Assembly (NCBI GenBank): GCA_032027165.1
Contig: JAVSMO010000001.1
Coordinates: 427,608 to 485,236 of the forward strand
DNA from: Denitratisoma sp.
GTDB taxonomy: Bacteria > Pseudomonadota > Gammaproteobacteria > Burkholderiales > Rhodocyclaceae
Reading direction: 5' to 3'
Length of the DNA stretch: 57,629 nt
Positions within the stretch are counted from its first letter, which is position 1, and every line of letters begins with the position of its first letter. The notes under the pieces are model-generated. The model saw only the letters and a list, made by a program, of their open reading frames with translations, was not told where the DNA came from and did not search any database. This document shows, one piece after another, positions 27,652 through 35,048 of this stretch. The translations under genes and the position numbers were made by a program.

Positions 27652-28174
27652 GCGCCGTACTCTCGCCGTCCTGCGGGGACTGACTCTTGCCGCCGCCTTC
27701 CTGGTCGGCGGCTGCTATCACCAGGCGCAGAGCCTGAGCGATTCGCTCGACGCCGGGCTGATTTCGCGCGGCACCGACAGCAAGGGCAACACCCGCTACA
27801 ACGTGCCGGCCAACCCCATCGTGCCGAACGCCGAGCTGAAGCTGACGCCGAACGTCAGCATCTCGCTGGAGACCATGCTGATCGGCGCCGCGGTGTTCTA
27901 TTTCGTCGACCCACTGTCGCCCAACTGGGAGGGCCAGATGAAGCGGCTGTCCGACGACACCTACAGCATCACCATGCGCTCGAAGCGCTTCCGCAGCACC
28001 GGCGGCGACGGCGAGGCCGGCCGCGTCTTCAAGCGCAATGCCGACCAGATCGTCCGGGAGGGCGGCTACGCCGGCTATGACGTGCTGGCCTATTCCGAGG
28101 GGATCGAGTCGGAAGTGATCGGCGCCCTGCGCTACGCCGAGGGCACCATCCGCGTCAGCCGGAAGTCTCCCTGA
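27644..28174 (+). CDS. predicted lipoprotein, unrecognised, coupled to flgL
   Basis: A 176-residue protein whose N-terminus is a lipoprotein signal (VLRGLTLAAAFLVGGCYHQ, lipobox GGC near residue 24). The mature part has a hydrophobic stretch near 85-97 (METMLIGAAVFYFVDP-like) and a charged C-terminal half (MKRLSDDTYSITMRSKRFRSTGGDGEAGRVFKRNADQIVREGGYAGYDVLAYSEGIE). The Ser/Arg plus 'NADQIVREGGYAGYDV' region resembles small outer-membrane lipoproteins but I cannot name a family. The start overlaps flgL by 8 bp, so it is likely translated with it. A flagellar role is suggested only by position. Confidence 0.8.
   Translation: MSERRTLAVLRGLTLAAAFLVGGCYHQAQSLSDSLDAGLISRGTDSKGNTRYNVPANPIVPNAELKLTPNVSISLETMLIGAAVFYFVDPLSPNWEGQMKRLSDDTYSITMRSKRFRSTGGDGEAGRVFKRNADQIVREGGYAGYDVLAYSEGIESEVIGALRYAEGTIRVSRKSP
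27664..27688 (-). repeat. dispersed bipartite motif, copy F
   Basis: Reverse-strand AAGAGTCAGTC, nine bases, CGGCG, in the signal-peptide codons of the flgL-coupled lipoprotein, antisense to it. One mismatch in the A-tract. Confidence 0.6.
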
Positions 28175-28239
28175 TCCCGTACCGGCACGCCGGCTCCGGG
28201 CACTGGTTCGGGTACCGGCAAGGAAATCCCGTCTTCAGG

Positions 28240-28264
28240 AAAAGTCAGTCGCTGGAATGCGGCG
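28240..28264 (+). repeat. dispersed bipartite motif, copy G
   Basis: AAAAGTCAGTC, nine bases, CGGCG, intergenic, 65 bp after the flgL-coupled lipoprotein. Closest to copy A. Confidence 0.75.
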
Positions 28265-28300
28265 TAAGTCTATTGGAACGAGAGCTTGCGGCCCTGAGTG

Positions 28301-28391
28301 GGCCATCAACGTAGAGGTGACCGGCGCTGCGCGGCTTTATCGCGCAGCGTCCAGCGACCGAAGGGAGCGAGGTCAACCGCCGGGTTGGGCC
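28301..28391. repeat. long imperfect hairpin, attC-like in shape
   Basis: Nested inverted arms: GGCC-ATCAAC with GTTGGGCC at the ends, GGTGACC with GGTCAACC (one extra base) further in, and a perfect CGCTGCGCG/CGCGCAGCG stem (28325-28349) in the middle. The outer 3' box GTTGGGC fits the integron GTTRRRY rule; the 5' box CATCAAC does not fully fit RYYYAAC. It abuts the stop of the reverse-strand lipoprotein gene. Integron origin is a possibility only. Confidence 0.35.
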
Positions 28392-28715
28392 TCATGTTTT
28401 GCATTTGACCTCAGCAGAAACAACTGGAAAGCGATGAACAATCCATGCGGCATTGGGATTGCGCTCCAACTTTGATGTTCGTTCGACAGGCCCGAGTTCA
28501 TAGCGGCCACGGCAAAGTTCTTCCGCGCGCTGCCGAAGAAACACTTCAATCTTTTCGTGTGTGGTGTAACCGTTCCCGTGGTACTCCACGATATAAGTGC
28601 CCGGACTGACCTCTTTGTCGAGGTAGCCGCCGAGGCTGCCATATGGTTTGTAGGGAGTGGCGCACGCGGAGAGTAGCGAGGCCGTTAGCAGACAAGCGAG
28701 AGTAGGGATGCGCAT
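28392..28715 (-). CDS. small lipoprotein resembling the CC0125/CC1285 family
   Basis: I choose the ATG giving MRIPTLACLLTASLLSACATPYKPYG (107 residues), a lipoprotein signal with lipobox SAC near residue 18; the longer open frame upstream has no signal-like start. The mature part GGYLDKEVSPGTYIVEYHGNGYTTHEKIEVFLRQRAEELC matches my memory of the CC0125/CC1285 lipoprotein pattern (GGYxD...F.GNGYT...E.....RAAEL). Function unknown. GC content looks clearly lower than in the flagellar genes, and the gene is bounded by the inverted pair GTTGGGCCTCA/TGAGGCCCAAC, so it looks acquired. Confidence 0.72.
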   Translation of the reverse strand: MRIPTLACLLTASLLSACATPYKPYGSLGGYLDKEVSPGTYIVEYHGNGYTTHEKIEVFLRQRAEELCRGRYELGPVERTSKLERNPNAAWIVHRFPVVSAEVKCKT

Positions 28716-28733
28716 GGTGTGTGAGGCCCAACA

Positions 28734-28841
28734 GTTATTAGACGGACCCGTGGGTCCGGATATGAATTGATATCCGGTCAAAAGTATGCGCTTGTAATGC
28801 CTTGATGCGCAAGGCATCTTCTTTGGCGGGGTCCGTATAAC
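28734..28841. repeat. cluster of dyads in the 28.7-29.0 kb gap
   Basis: The 314-bp gap between the small lipoprotein and fliR holds no gene I can support. It contains CGGACCC-GT-GGGTCCG (28743-28758), CCGGATAT-N6-ATATCCGG (28756-28777), ATGCCTTG-N5-CAAGGCAT (28797-28817) and an outer pair GTTATTAGACGGACCC/GGGTCCGTATAAC (28734-28749 with 28829-28841). Dispersed-motif copies follow at 28872 (degenerate) and 28953. Confidence 0.6.
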
Positions 28842-28952
28842 AACTCCAATATCCCGGACGGACGGAACCGGAATCGTCAGTCCGCCCTTGGCCGGTTGAG
28901 GCAGTTGCCGCCTGGCCGTTTGAACTTCCGCTTCGGCCGATGGCAGCCCGAC

Positions 28953-28977
28953 AAAAGTCAGTCCGCCCAATACGGCG
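28953..28977 (+). repeat. dispersed bipartite motif, copy H
   Basis: AAAAGTCAGTC, nine bases, CGGCG, intergenic, 53 bp beyond the fliR stop. A degenerate relative (ATCGTCAGTC, nine bases, CCGGT) lies 81 bp to the left at 28872-28896 and shares GTCAGTCCGCCC with it. Confidence 0.75.
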
Positions 28978-29029
28978 AGTGCGGCGCGATCCCGCTATGG
29001 CGCAGGCCGGGCTTTGGTGCGCGGCCGGC

Positions 29030-29818
29030 TTAGCGTGCCGCGATGCCGGCGCGCATCACCGCGCTGACCGCGTCGTAGCCCTGTTCGAAGAGGTTTTCCA
29101 GCGTCGGCGCGAAGTAGGGCATCGACAGCGCCAGCATGGCGAAGCCGGCCATCAGGGTGACGGGAAAGCCGACGGCGAAGAGGTTGAGCGTCGGCGCCAC
29201 CTTGGTGAGGACGCCCAGCCCGATGTTGGCGACGAGCAGGGCGCTGATGAGCGGCAGCGCCAGCAGCACGCCGATCGAGAAGATGGCGGCCGCCCAGCGC
29301 AGCAGGGTTTCCCAGCCGGCGGGAAACGGCGAGACTCCGATCGGCAGCGCGGTGAAGCTCTCCGCCAGCAGCGCCAGCATCATCAGGTGCCCGTTCAGGG
29401 CGAGGAAGAACAGCAGCGCGAGCAGGCCGACGAGTTCCGCCACGATCGGCGACTGGCCGGCGTTCTGCGGATCGTAGAAGACGGCGAAGCCGAGGCCCAT
29501 CTGCAGGCCGATCAGCTCGCCGGCGAGGTCGACGCCGGCGAAGACGATGCGCATGGTGAAGCCCAGCGCGATGCCGATGAGGCCCTGCTGGAGGAAGACG
29601 GCCAGCCCGGCCCACGACGCCGGCGCGACCGGCGGCAGGGGCGGCAGCATGGGCGCCACGGCGAGCGTCACGGCCACGCCGAGGAGCAGCTTGACGCGCA
29701 TCGGCAGCGAGGCGTTGTTGAACACCGGCGCGGTGGCGACGAGGCCGAGCACCCGCGCCAGCGGGAACATGAAGGCGGCGATCCAGGCGTCGAGCTGGGC
29801 GTCGGTGATGCTCAGCAC
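29030..29818 (-). CDS. fliR: flagellar export gate protein FliR
   Basis: Inner-membrane export-gate subunit of 262 residues with about six hydrophobic segments. The N-terminal ITDAQLDAWIAAFMFPLARVLGLVATAPVFNNASLPMRVKLLLG and LAGELIGLQMGLGFAVFYDPQN are FliR features. It is last in the fliL-M-N-O-P-Q-R operon, 4 bp after fliQ. Confidence 0.97.
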   Translation of the reverse strand: MLSITDAQLDAWIAAFMFPLARVLGLVATAPVFNNASLPMRVKLLLGVAVTLAVAPMLPPLPPVAPASWAGLAVFLQQGLIGIALGFTMRIVFAGVDLAGELIGLQMGLGFAVFYDPQNAGQSPIVAELVGLLALLFFLALNGHLMMLALLAESFTALPIGVSPFPAGWETLLRWAAAIFSIGVLLALPLISALLVANIGLGVLTKVAPTLNLFAVGFPVTLMAGFAMLALSMPYFAPTLENLFEQGYDAVSAVMRAGIAAR

Positions 29819-29822
29819 GGGA

Positions 29823-30092
29823 TCATCCGATGAGGGCGGGGATGCTCTCGAACAGACGGCGCATGTAGTCGGTGAGCAAAGTCAGCATCCACGGACCGGC
29901 GACCACCAGGGTGACGAACATGGCGACCAGCTTCGGCACGAAGGAGAGGGTCATCTCGTTGATCTGCGTGGCGGCCTGGAAGATGCTGACCACCAGGCCG
30001 GTGACGAGGGCGGCGAGGAACATCGGCATGGCCACCAGCAGGGTGACCTCGATGGCGACGCGGCCGAGTTCGACGACGGTGGAGGGGGTCAT
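29823..30092 (-). CDS. fliQ: flagellar export gate protein FliQ
   Basis: An 89-residue protein with two membrane segments and the family motif ALVTGLVVSIFQAATQINEMTLSFVPKLVA. The length is exactly that expected. It lies between fliP and fliR. Dispersed-motif copy I lies antisense in its C-terminal codons. Confidence 0.98.
   Translation of the reverse strand: MTPSTVVELGRVAIEVTLLVAMPMFLAALVTGLVVSIFQAATQINEMTLSFVPKLVAMFVTLVVAGPWMLTLLTDYMRRLFESIPALIG
29877..29901 (+). repeat. dispersed bipartite motif, copy I (divergent)
   Basis: CAAAGTCAGCA, nine bases, CGGCG, within fliQ. Two mismatches in the first half; spacing and second half are exact. Confidence 0.45.
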
Positions 30093-30101
30093 GGCGGGTC
30101 C

Positions 30102-30839
30102 TTATCCGAAGCTCTGCACGATGGAGCCGATCACCAGGTTCCAGCCGTCCACCAGCACGAACAGCATGATCTTGAACGGCAGCGAGACGATCACCGGCGA
30201 CATCATCATCATGCCCATCGACATCAGCACGCTCGCCACCACCATGTCGATGATGAGGAAGGGAATGAAGACGATGAAGCCGATCTGGAAGGCGGTTTTC
30301 AGCTCCGAGGTGACGAAGGCCGGGATGAGGATGCGCATCGGCAGGTCTTCGGCGCGGTCCACCTTCGGCGCGTTGCCGATGCGCGAGAACAGGCCGAGGT
30401 CGGCCGTCCGCGTCTGCTTGAGCATGAAGGCCTTCAGCGGCACCGCGCCGCGCTCCAGCGCCTCGTTGAAGCCGATCCTGTTCTCCGCCATCGGCTGGTA
30501 GGCGTCGGCGTAGATCTTTTCGGTCACCGGCGCCATGACGAAGAAGGTGAGGAACAGGGCCAGCCCGACCATCACCTGGTTGGGCGGCGAGGTCTGCGTG
30601 CCCAGGGCGTGGCGCAACAGCGAGAGCACGATGATGATGCGCGTGAACGACGTCATCATGAGCACGATCGCCGGCAGGAAGGAGAGCGACGTGAGGAACA
30701 GCAGCGTCTGGATCGACAGCGTGTAGGTCTGGCCGCCGCCGGCGGACGGCGTGCTGGTCAGCGCCGGCAGGCCCTGGGCCTGGGCGGCGAAGGGGACGAT
30801 CAGCAGCAGCCCGAGCGCGAGGCGATTCCTAGCTTGCAT
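30102..30839 (-). CDS. fliP: flagellar export gate protein FliP
   Basis: Export-gate protein of 245 residues with a cleavable signal peptide ([17 protein letters not shown]) and the conserved [55 protein letters not shown] and [23 protein letters not shown] segments. The start overlaps the fliO end by 11 bp. Confidence 0.99.
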   Translation of the reverse strand: MQARNRLALGLLLIVPFAAQAQGLPALTSTPSAGGGQTYTLSIQTLLFLTSLSFLPAIVLMMTSFTRIIIVLSLLRHALGTQTSPPNQVMVGLALFLTFFVMAPVTEKIYADAYQPMAENRIGFNEALERGAVPLKAFMLKQTRTADLGLFSRIGNAPKVDRAEDLPMRILIPAFVTSELKTAFQIGFIVFIPFLIIDMVVASVLMSMGMMMMSPVIVSLPFKIMLFVLVDGWNLVIGSIVQSFG

Positions 30840-31242
30840 TCCTGCGCTCCAGAACCTGCTTCAGCCGGGCGCCGAAGTCCTTGCCGGGCCGGGCGGGCGG
30901 TGCCGCCGCGAGCGTGCCCTTGGGCATCTGGTGCAGGGCATTCACCTGCCCCGGGGCGACGCCGACCACCAGCCAGGTGTCCTCCACCTCGAGCAGCAGC
31001 ACCCGCTCGCGCGGCCCGACGGAGGTGCCGGCGACGATGCGCAGGGCGCCGGCGGCGGCGCCCTGCGGGGACGACAGGCGCTTGAGCAGCCAGAGGCTGC
31101 CGATGAGGGCGGCAATGACGACCCCCAGGCCGAGGAACACCTGGAACAGGCTGGCGCCGGCATCCGGCAAGGCGGCGGGGGCAGCCTGCGCCAGGGCGAG
31201 GCCCGGCAGGGCGGCAAGGACGGAGGGAAGCAATCTGCGCAT
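30829..31242 (-). CDS. fliO: flagellar export accessory protein FliO
   Basis: A 137-residue FliO that helps assemble the FliP ring. It has a signal-like N-terminus ([17 protein letters not shown]), one membrane segment ([26 protein letters not shown]) and the soluble part [39 protein letters not shown]. It precedes fliP in the operon and is separated from fliN by a 182-bp gap filled with repeats. Confidence 0.95.
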   Translation of the reverse strand: MRRLLPSVLAALPGLALAQAAPAALPDAGASLFQVFLGLGVVIAALIGSLWLLKRLSSPQGAAAGALRIVAGTSVGPRERVLLLEVEDTWLVVGVAPGQVNALHQMPKGTLAAAPPARPGKDFGARLKQVLERRNAS

Positions 31243-31244
31243 GG

Positions 31245-31260
31245 CGGCAGATTACTGCCG
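31245..31260. promoter_or_regulatory. dyad GGCGGCAG-ATTA-CTGCCGCC before fliO
   Basis: Perfect 8-bp arms with a 4-bp centre (31243-31262), directly abutting the fliO start codon side. It belongs to the CGGC-N7/8-GCCG set; a second one, CGGC-N7-GCCG, is at 31289-31303. Confidence 0.4.
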
Positions 31261-31288
31261 CCGAAGCCCGGGCGAGACGGGGATTAGG

Positions 31289-31303
31289 CGGCGAAAATTG
31301 CCG
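31289..31303. promoter_or_regulatory. CGGC-N7-GCCG dyad in the fliN-fliO gap
   Basis: GCGGC, seven bases rich in A/T, GCCGC. It sits between the first dyad and the heptad array. No -24/-12 element was found next to it. Confidence 0.3.
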
Positions 31304-31315
31304 CTATTCGGGTTT

Positions 31316-31431
31316 CAGTGGACGGTTTGCAGTGGGCAGTGGACAGTTTGCAGTGGACAGTTTGCAGTGGGCAGTGGGTTCTTCTGATGTTAACTGCCCA
31401 CTGCCAACTGAAAACTGAAAACTGCTACCTG
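31316..31431. repeat. inverted array of CAGTKKR heptads between fliN and fliO
   Basis: Nine consecutive 7-bp units (31316-31378) of the types CAGTGGG, CAGTGGA and CAGTTTG, then a 12-bp centre, then five to six units in reverse complement (CCCACTG, CCAACTG, AAAACTG) reaching into the fliN stop codon. The arms can form a long imperfect hairpin in the operon mRNA. A shorter element of the same kind lies at 37652-37722. Confidence 0.85.
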
Positions 31432-31826
31432 TTCAATTTCCGCATGCGCTCGCTCGGCGTGATGATGTCGGTGAGGCGGATGCCGAACTTGTCGTTGACC
31501 ACCACCACCTCGCCCTGCGCGATGAGGGTGCCGTTGACCAGCACGTCCATCGGCTCGCCGGCCAGGGCATCCAGTTCGACGATCGAGCCGTGCGCCAGTT
31601 GGAGCAGGTTGCGGATCGAGATCTTGGTGCGGCCGAGCTCGACGGTCATCTGCACGGGGATGTCGAGGATCATGTCGAAATCCTGCATCGCGGCGGCCTT
31701 GGCGCCCTCGCCGAGCGGCTGGAAGATGTCGGCCGGCTGCGCCTTGGCGTCGGCCAGGGCCTGCTCGCCCATGGCGGCGGCCCAGTCGTCTGCGCTGACC
31801 TGTTCTGCGGTATCGGTATCGGACAT
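31425..31826 (-). CDS. fliN: flagellar motor switch protein FliN
   Basis: C-ring protein of 133 residues. The C-terminal SpoA domain is clear: ILDIPVQMTVELGRTKISIRNLLQLAHGSIVELDALAGEPMDVLVNGTLIAQGEVVVVNDKFGIRLTDIITPSERMRKL. It follows fliM by 9 bp. The stop codon TAG lies in the last unit of the heptad array. Confidence 0.99.
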   Translation of the reverse strand: MSDTDTAEQVSADDWAAAMGEQALADAKAQPADIFQPLGEGAKAAAMQDFDMILDIPVQMTVELGRTKISIRNLLQLAHGSIVELDALAGEPMDVLVNGTLIAQGEVVVVNDKFGIRLTDIITPSERMRKLNR

Positions 31827-31835
31827 GGCGTTCTC

Positions 31836-32819
31836 CTAGTGCTTTTCGAACTTGTCGGGCGCGATGAAGCGCTCGACCTTCAGGGCGTATTGGCCGTGCT
31901 GCAGCCCATAGCGGCATTCCATCACCGGCACGTGGTCGACCTCGACGGTGATGGTCTCGTCGATATCGAACGGGATGACGTCGCCGGCCTTCATGTTGCG
32001 GATCTGGCCCAGCGTGATCTCGGTCGTGCCGAGATTGGCCACCAGCTCCACGTTGGCCGACTGCAGCTGCCGGGTCAGGGTGCCGATCCAGCGCTTGTCG
32101 GAGACGAGGTGGTCGCTCTGCATCGCGCTGTAGAGCACATCGCGGATCGGCTCGACCATCGAGTAGGGCAGGCAGACGTGCATTTCCGCCGTCGAGCCGG
32201 AAAACTCGAGGGAGATGGTGTAGGCGACGACGATCTCGCTCGGCGTGGCGATGTTGGCGAACTGCGAGTTCATCTCGGAGCGGATGTATTCCAGCTTCAG
32301 CTCGAAGACCGGCTTCCAGGCCTTCTCGAACTCGGTGAAGATCACGTTGAGCAGGCCCTGGATGATGCGCTGCTCCGTCGCCGTGAAGTCGCGCCCCTCG
32401 ACCCGTGTGTGGAAGCGGCCGTCGCCGCCGAACATGTTGTCCACGACCAGGAACACCAGGTTCGGGTCGAGCACGATCATGCCGGTGCCGCGCAGCGGCT
32501 TGAAGTGCACCAGGTTGAGGTTGGTCGGCACCACCAGGTTGCGGATGAACTCGCTGTACTTCTGCACGCGGATCGGCCCGAGCGAGATTTCCGTCGTGCG
32601 GTGCATGTAGTTGAAGAGGCCGATGCGCAGGTAGCGGGCGAAGCGCTCGTTGATGAGCTCCATCGTCGGCATGCGGCCGCGCACGATGCGCTCCTGGCGG
32701 CCGACGTCGTACTTGCGGATGCCGCCGCCTTCCTCGGCCTTCTCGGGCTCCTCGGCCTCGCCCGAGACGCCCTTCAGCAGGGCGTCGACTTCTTCCTGGG
32801 AGAGAAAATCCTGTGCCAT
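31836..32819 (-). CDS. fliM: flagellar motor switch protein FliM
   Basis: C-ring protein of 327 residues that binds CheY-P. The N-terminal MAQDFLSQEEVDALLKGV is the CheY-binding peptide; the middle domain (EIFNYMHRTTEISLGPI-type, then GGDGRFHTRVEGRDFTATEQRIIQGLL) and C-terminal SpoA part follow. The terminal repeat of a 268-bp palindromic element ends 5 bp before the start codon, so the weak GATAGG ribosome site is supplied by that element. Confidence 0.98.
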   Translation of the reverse strand: MAQDFLSQEEVDALLKGVSGEAEEPEKAEEGGGIRKYDVGRQERIVRGRMPTMELINERFARYLRIGLFNYMHRTTEISLGPIRVQKYSEFIRNLVVPTNLNLVHFKPLRGTGMIVLDPNLVFLVVDNMFGGDGRFHTRVEGRDFTATEQRIIQGLLNVIFTEFEKAWKPVFELKLEYIRSEMNSQFANIATPSEIVVAYTISLEFSGSTAEMHVCLPYSMVEPIRDVLYSAMQSDHLVSDKRWIGTLTRQLQSANVELVANLGTTEITLGQIRNMKAGDVIPFDIDETITVEVDHVPVMECRYGLQHGQYALKVERFIAPDKFEKH

Positions 32820-32825
32820 GGCTTA

Positions 32826-33093
32826 GAACCTATCTCGAGAACCCGCATGGCCGCGGCGCGGCTTTCCGGGATGGGCTGCAAGGCGCTGCGGCGAAGACAG
32901 TGGTTATTCCACGGCGAGCCGCAGCAACGCTGCAGACCGCCCGGAAAGCCACGCCCCGGAGGGTTTTCACGAAAAGTGCCCATCTGCGGCGTTGCGCTCC
33001 TTGCCAAGGGAATGACCCTTGGCTGCGTCGCGCGCCTAGCAGCTGAGCACTTTTCGTGAAAACGCGGTCCATGGGGGTTCTCGAGATAGGTTC
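32826..33093. mobile_element. 268-bp nested-palindrome element between fliM and fliL (MITE-like)
   Basis: Perfect 19-bp terminal inverted repeats (GAACCTATCTCGAGAACCC at 32826-32844 and its complement at 33075-33093) extend inward to about 31 bp with one mismatch and one indel. Inside are a second inverted pair (GGCTTTCCGGG/CCCGGAAAGCC), a third (TTTTCACGAAAAGTGC/GCACTTTTCGTGAAAA) and a CCAAGGG-N5-CCCTTGG hairpin. No protein is encoded. No clear target duplication is visible. It fills the fliL-fliM gap completely. Confidence 0.85.
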
Positions 33094-33095
33094 TT

Positions 33096-33854
33096 CTACT
33101 GGATGATGAAGGAGGTGAAGAACACGCTCTGCACCGGATCGTCGGCCGCCGCCTTGGAGAGCAGGGTGGCCGGCTTCGGCGCGGGCGCCGGGGCGACTGC
33201 GGCCGGCGCAGCGGCATCGGCCGGGGCAGCGGCTTCGGCCGGTGCGCCTTCCTGCGGGGTGCCGCCCTCGGCGGGTTTGGGGGCTTCGGCCGCCGCCTCC
33301 GCCGGCTTGGCGTCGGCTGCGGGTGCCGCTTCGTCCGCCGGCAGCGGCACGTCGAGCGCGATCGGCTTGACCGGCCGGCCGGCGGCCGCCAGCAGGATGT
33401 TGTTCACGTGCTGGCGGAGTTCCTCGGCGAGCCGCTCGCGGCCTTCGGCGGTGGTGATCTGCGAGGGCTTCTTCGAGGCCAGCAGGCCCAGCGTGCGGTG
33501 GCGGACTTCCGGCATGTACTGCTTGACGGCGTCGGCGGCCGCCGGGTCGATTACCCGCAGCGTGGCGCCGACCTGCAGGAACTGGCCGCCCTCGTCGGCA
33601 GCGAGGTTGACGGTGAACATGTCGAGCGGCACGAAAACCGGCGGCTTCGGCGCCTGCGCCTGGGTGCTTTGCTGCGCGGCGTCGGCGCCCGGGTCCTTGA
33701 ACAGGAAGAACCAGGCGCCGCCGCCGCCCGCGGCCAGCAGGACGACCAGGCCCAGGATCAGCGGCAGCTTGCCCTTCTTCTTGGGCGGCAGCTCGCCATC
33801 CTCGGCTGGCGCGTCGGGTTTTTTTTCCTCTTTTTTCGGCGGCGCTTTCGCCAT
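33096..33854 (-). CDS. fliL: flagellar basal body protein FliL with Ala/Pro insertion
   Basis: FliL surrounds the stator at the basal body. The 252 residues exceed the usual 160-180. The N-terminal Lys-rich tail and single membrane segment (about 30-52, LPLILGLVVLLAAGGGGAWFFLF) and the periplasmic domain (FVPLDMFTVNLAADEGGQFLQVGATLRV) are normal. The family's end, VxxVxFTSFVVQ, is present as PVQSVFFTSFIIQ but is separated from the domain by about 68 residues of Ala/Pro/Glu low complexity (about 171-238). First gene of fliLMNOPQR. Confidence 0.96.
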   Translation of the reverse strand: MAKAPPKKEEKKPDAPAEDGELPPKKKGKLPLILGLVVLLAAGGGGAWFFLFKDPGADAAQQSTQAQAPKPPVFVPLDMFTVNLAADEGGQFLQVGATLRVIDPAAADAVKQYMPEVRHRTLGLLASKKPSQITTAEGRERLAEELRQHVNNILLAAAGRPVKPIALDVPLPADEAAPAADAKPAEAAAEAPKPAEGGTPQEGAPAEAAAPADAAAPAAVAPAPAPKPATLLSKAAADDPVQSVFFTSFIIQ

Positions 33855-33913
33855 GAATCACTCCTGAACGATGGCTTTCATTATCTTCGCGTGCAATCGC
33901 GGTCCAAACGTCG

Positions 33914-33939
33914 AAATGAGGGCGACTCCACCCTCATTT
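33914..33939 (-). terminator. hairpin between fliK and fliL
   Basis: AAATGAGGG, eight bases, CCCTCATTT: a 9-bp perfect stem right after the fliK stop. The T tract is only three bases, so it may terminate weakly or protect the fliK mRNA end. Confidence 0.5.
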
Positions 33940-33943
33940 GGCG

Positions 33944-35008
33944 TCATGCGAACGTATCCACCAGCCCCTCGCTGCGCCGCAGCCACTGCGCGGGGGCGGC
34001 GGTGCCGGCGGATTCGACGTTGCGGTTGCCGCCGCGATGCTCTGCCGGCGTCCCTTCCCGGTCCTGGCGCGGCGATTCGGCATTGACGCTGGCCTGGCCG
34101 AGCGTGATGCCGGCTTCGGCCAGGATCTCGCGCAGGCGCGGCAGGGCCTGCTCCAGCGCTTCGCGCGCGGCGGGGCTGGCGGAGACGAAGGCGGCGCTGG
34201 TCTGGTCGCCGCTGACCGAGATGGAGACTTCCACCCGGCCCATTTGCGGCGGCGTGAGGGTCAGTTCGGCGCGGCTCTCCAGGCGGTTGACCAGCAGGAC
34301 GACTTTCTGTCCGACCTCGGCATCCCAGCCGCGGCTGCCGACGGGGGTGTCGACGCGGACGGCAGCGGGGGTGTTGTCGGCCGCGGCCGCATGGGCGGAC
34401 GGGGCCGCGGCATGCGCCATTGCGGTCGGGTTGGCGTGTTCGGCGGCTGCGGCCGGCATCTGCGGAGCGGCGGCTGCCGCCTGCGCCATGTCGGCCTGGA
34501 GGGGCGGTGCGGAAGGCTCGCCGGCCTGCCGACCGGGCTGCAGAAGGGCCGCTGCGGCTTCCCCCGCATCGGACGCATCGGCGCTTGCCTCCGCCGACAG
34601 GGCGGGAGAAGCTACGAGCGGGGCGCTGTCCAGCGAAGCGGACAGGGTCGCCTGGTTGCCGGCCGGCCCGGCCGCCGGTTGCTCCGGCGCGATGGCAGGT
34701 GCGGCGGTCGTTTGCGGCATCAGCGAGGCCAGGACGGGCAGCAGGGCGGCAAGGTCGGGCGCGATCGGCAAGGCATCGGCCGGCACCGCTTCCTCGGCGG
34801 CATCCGCCGCCTGGACCGGCAGCAGGGCGGCAAGAATTTCTGCCTCGGGGGCGTCTTTTGCCGGCTGGCCGAATTGCGCCCTGAGGACCGCGGCGAAATC
34901 GGCCGTGCCCTCGGTGCCGGCGGCCGCCTCGGCGGCACCAGTGGCGGCGCCGGCCTGGGCAGGGGCGATGCCGGGCAGCGGCTGGGGGGCGGCGGATACT
35001 TGCGTCAT
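33944..35008 (-). CDS. fliK: flagellar hook-length control protein FliK
   Basis: Secreted molecular ruler of 354 residues that triggers the FlhB switch. Most of it is low-complexity Ala/Pro/Gln as usual. The C-terminal FliK domain is recognisable: VGQKVVLLVNRLESRAELTLTPPQMGRVEVSISVSGDQTSAAFVSASPAAREALEQALPRLREILAEAGITLGQASV. I start at MTQVSAAPQ (35008), with AGGAG upstream; the predicted sigma-54 transcript start near 35039 rules against the upstream ATG at 35041. Confidence 0.94.
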   Translation of the reverse strand: MTQVSAAPQPLPGIAPAQAGAATGAAEAAAGTEGTADFAAVLRAQFGQPAKDAPEAEILAALLPVQAADAAEEAVPADALPIAPDLAALLPVLASLMPQTTAAPAIAPEQPAAGPAGNQATLSASLDSAPLVASPALSAEASADASDAGEAAAALLQPGRQAGEPSAPPLQADMAQAAAAAPQMPAAAAEHANPTAMAHAAAPSAHAAAADNTPAAVRVDTPVGSRGWDAEVGQKVVLLVNRLESRAELTLTPPQMGRVEVSISVSGDQTSAAFVSASPAAREALEQALPRLREILAEAGITLGQASVNAESPRQDREGTPAEHRGGNRNVESAGTAAPAQWLRRSEGLVDTFA

Positions 35009-35048
35009 GGCTGGCTCCTGGGCTGTACGGATTGCATGCAACCCTTAC

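Noticed and set aside
31316..31431. CRISPR array
   Set aside because: The repeats are contiguous 7-bp units without spacers, and no cas gene is present in the window.
33895..33915. Reverse-strand TTTGGACCGCGATTGCA before fliL as a sigma-54 promoter
   Set aside because: GG and GC are nine bases apart, not ten; sigma-54 tolerates this poorly. The fliL promoter is left unassigned.
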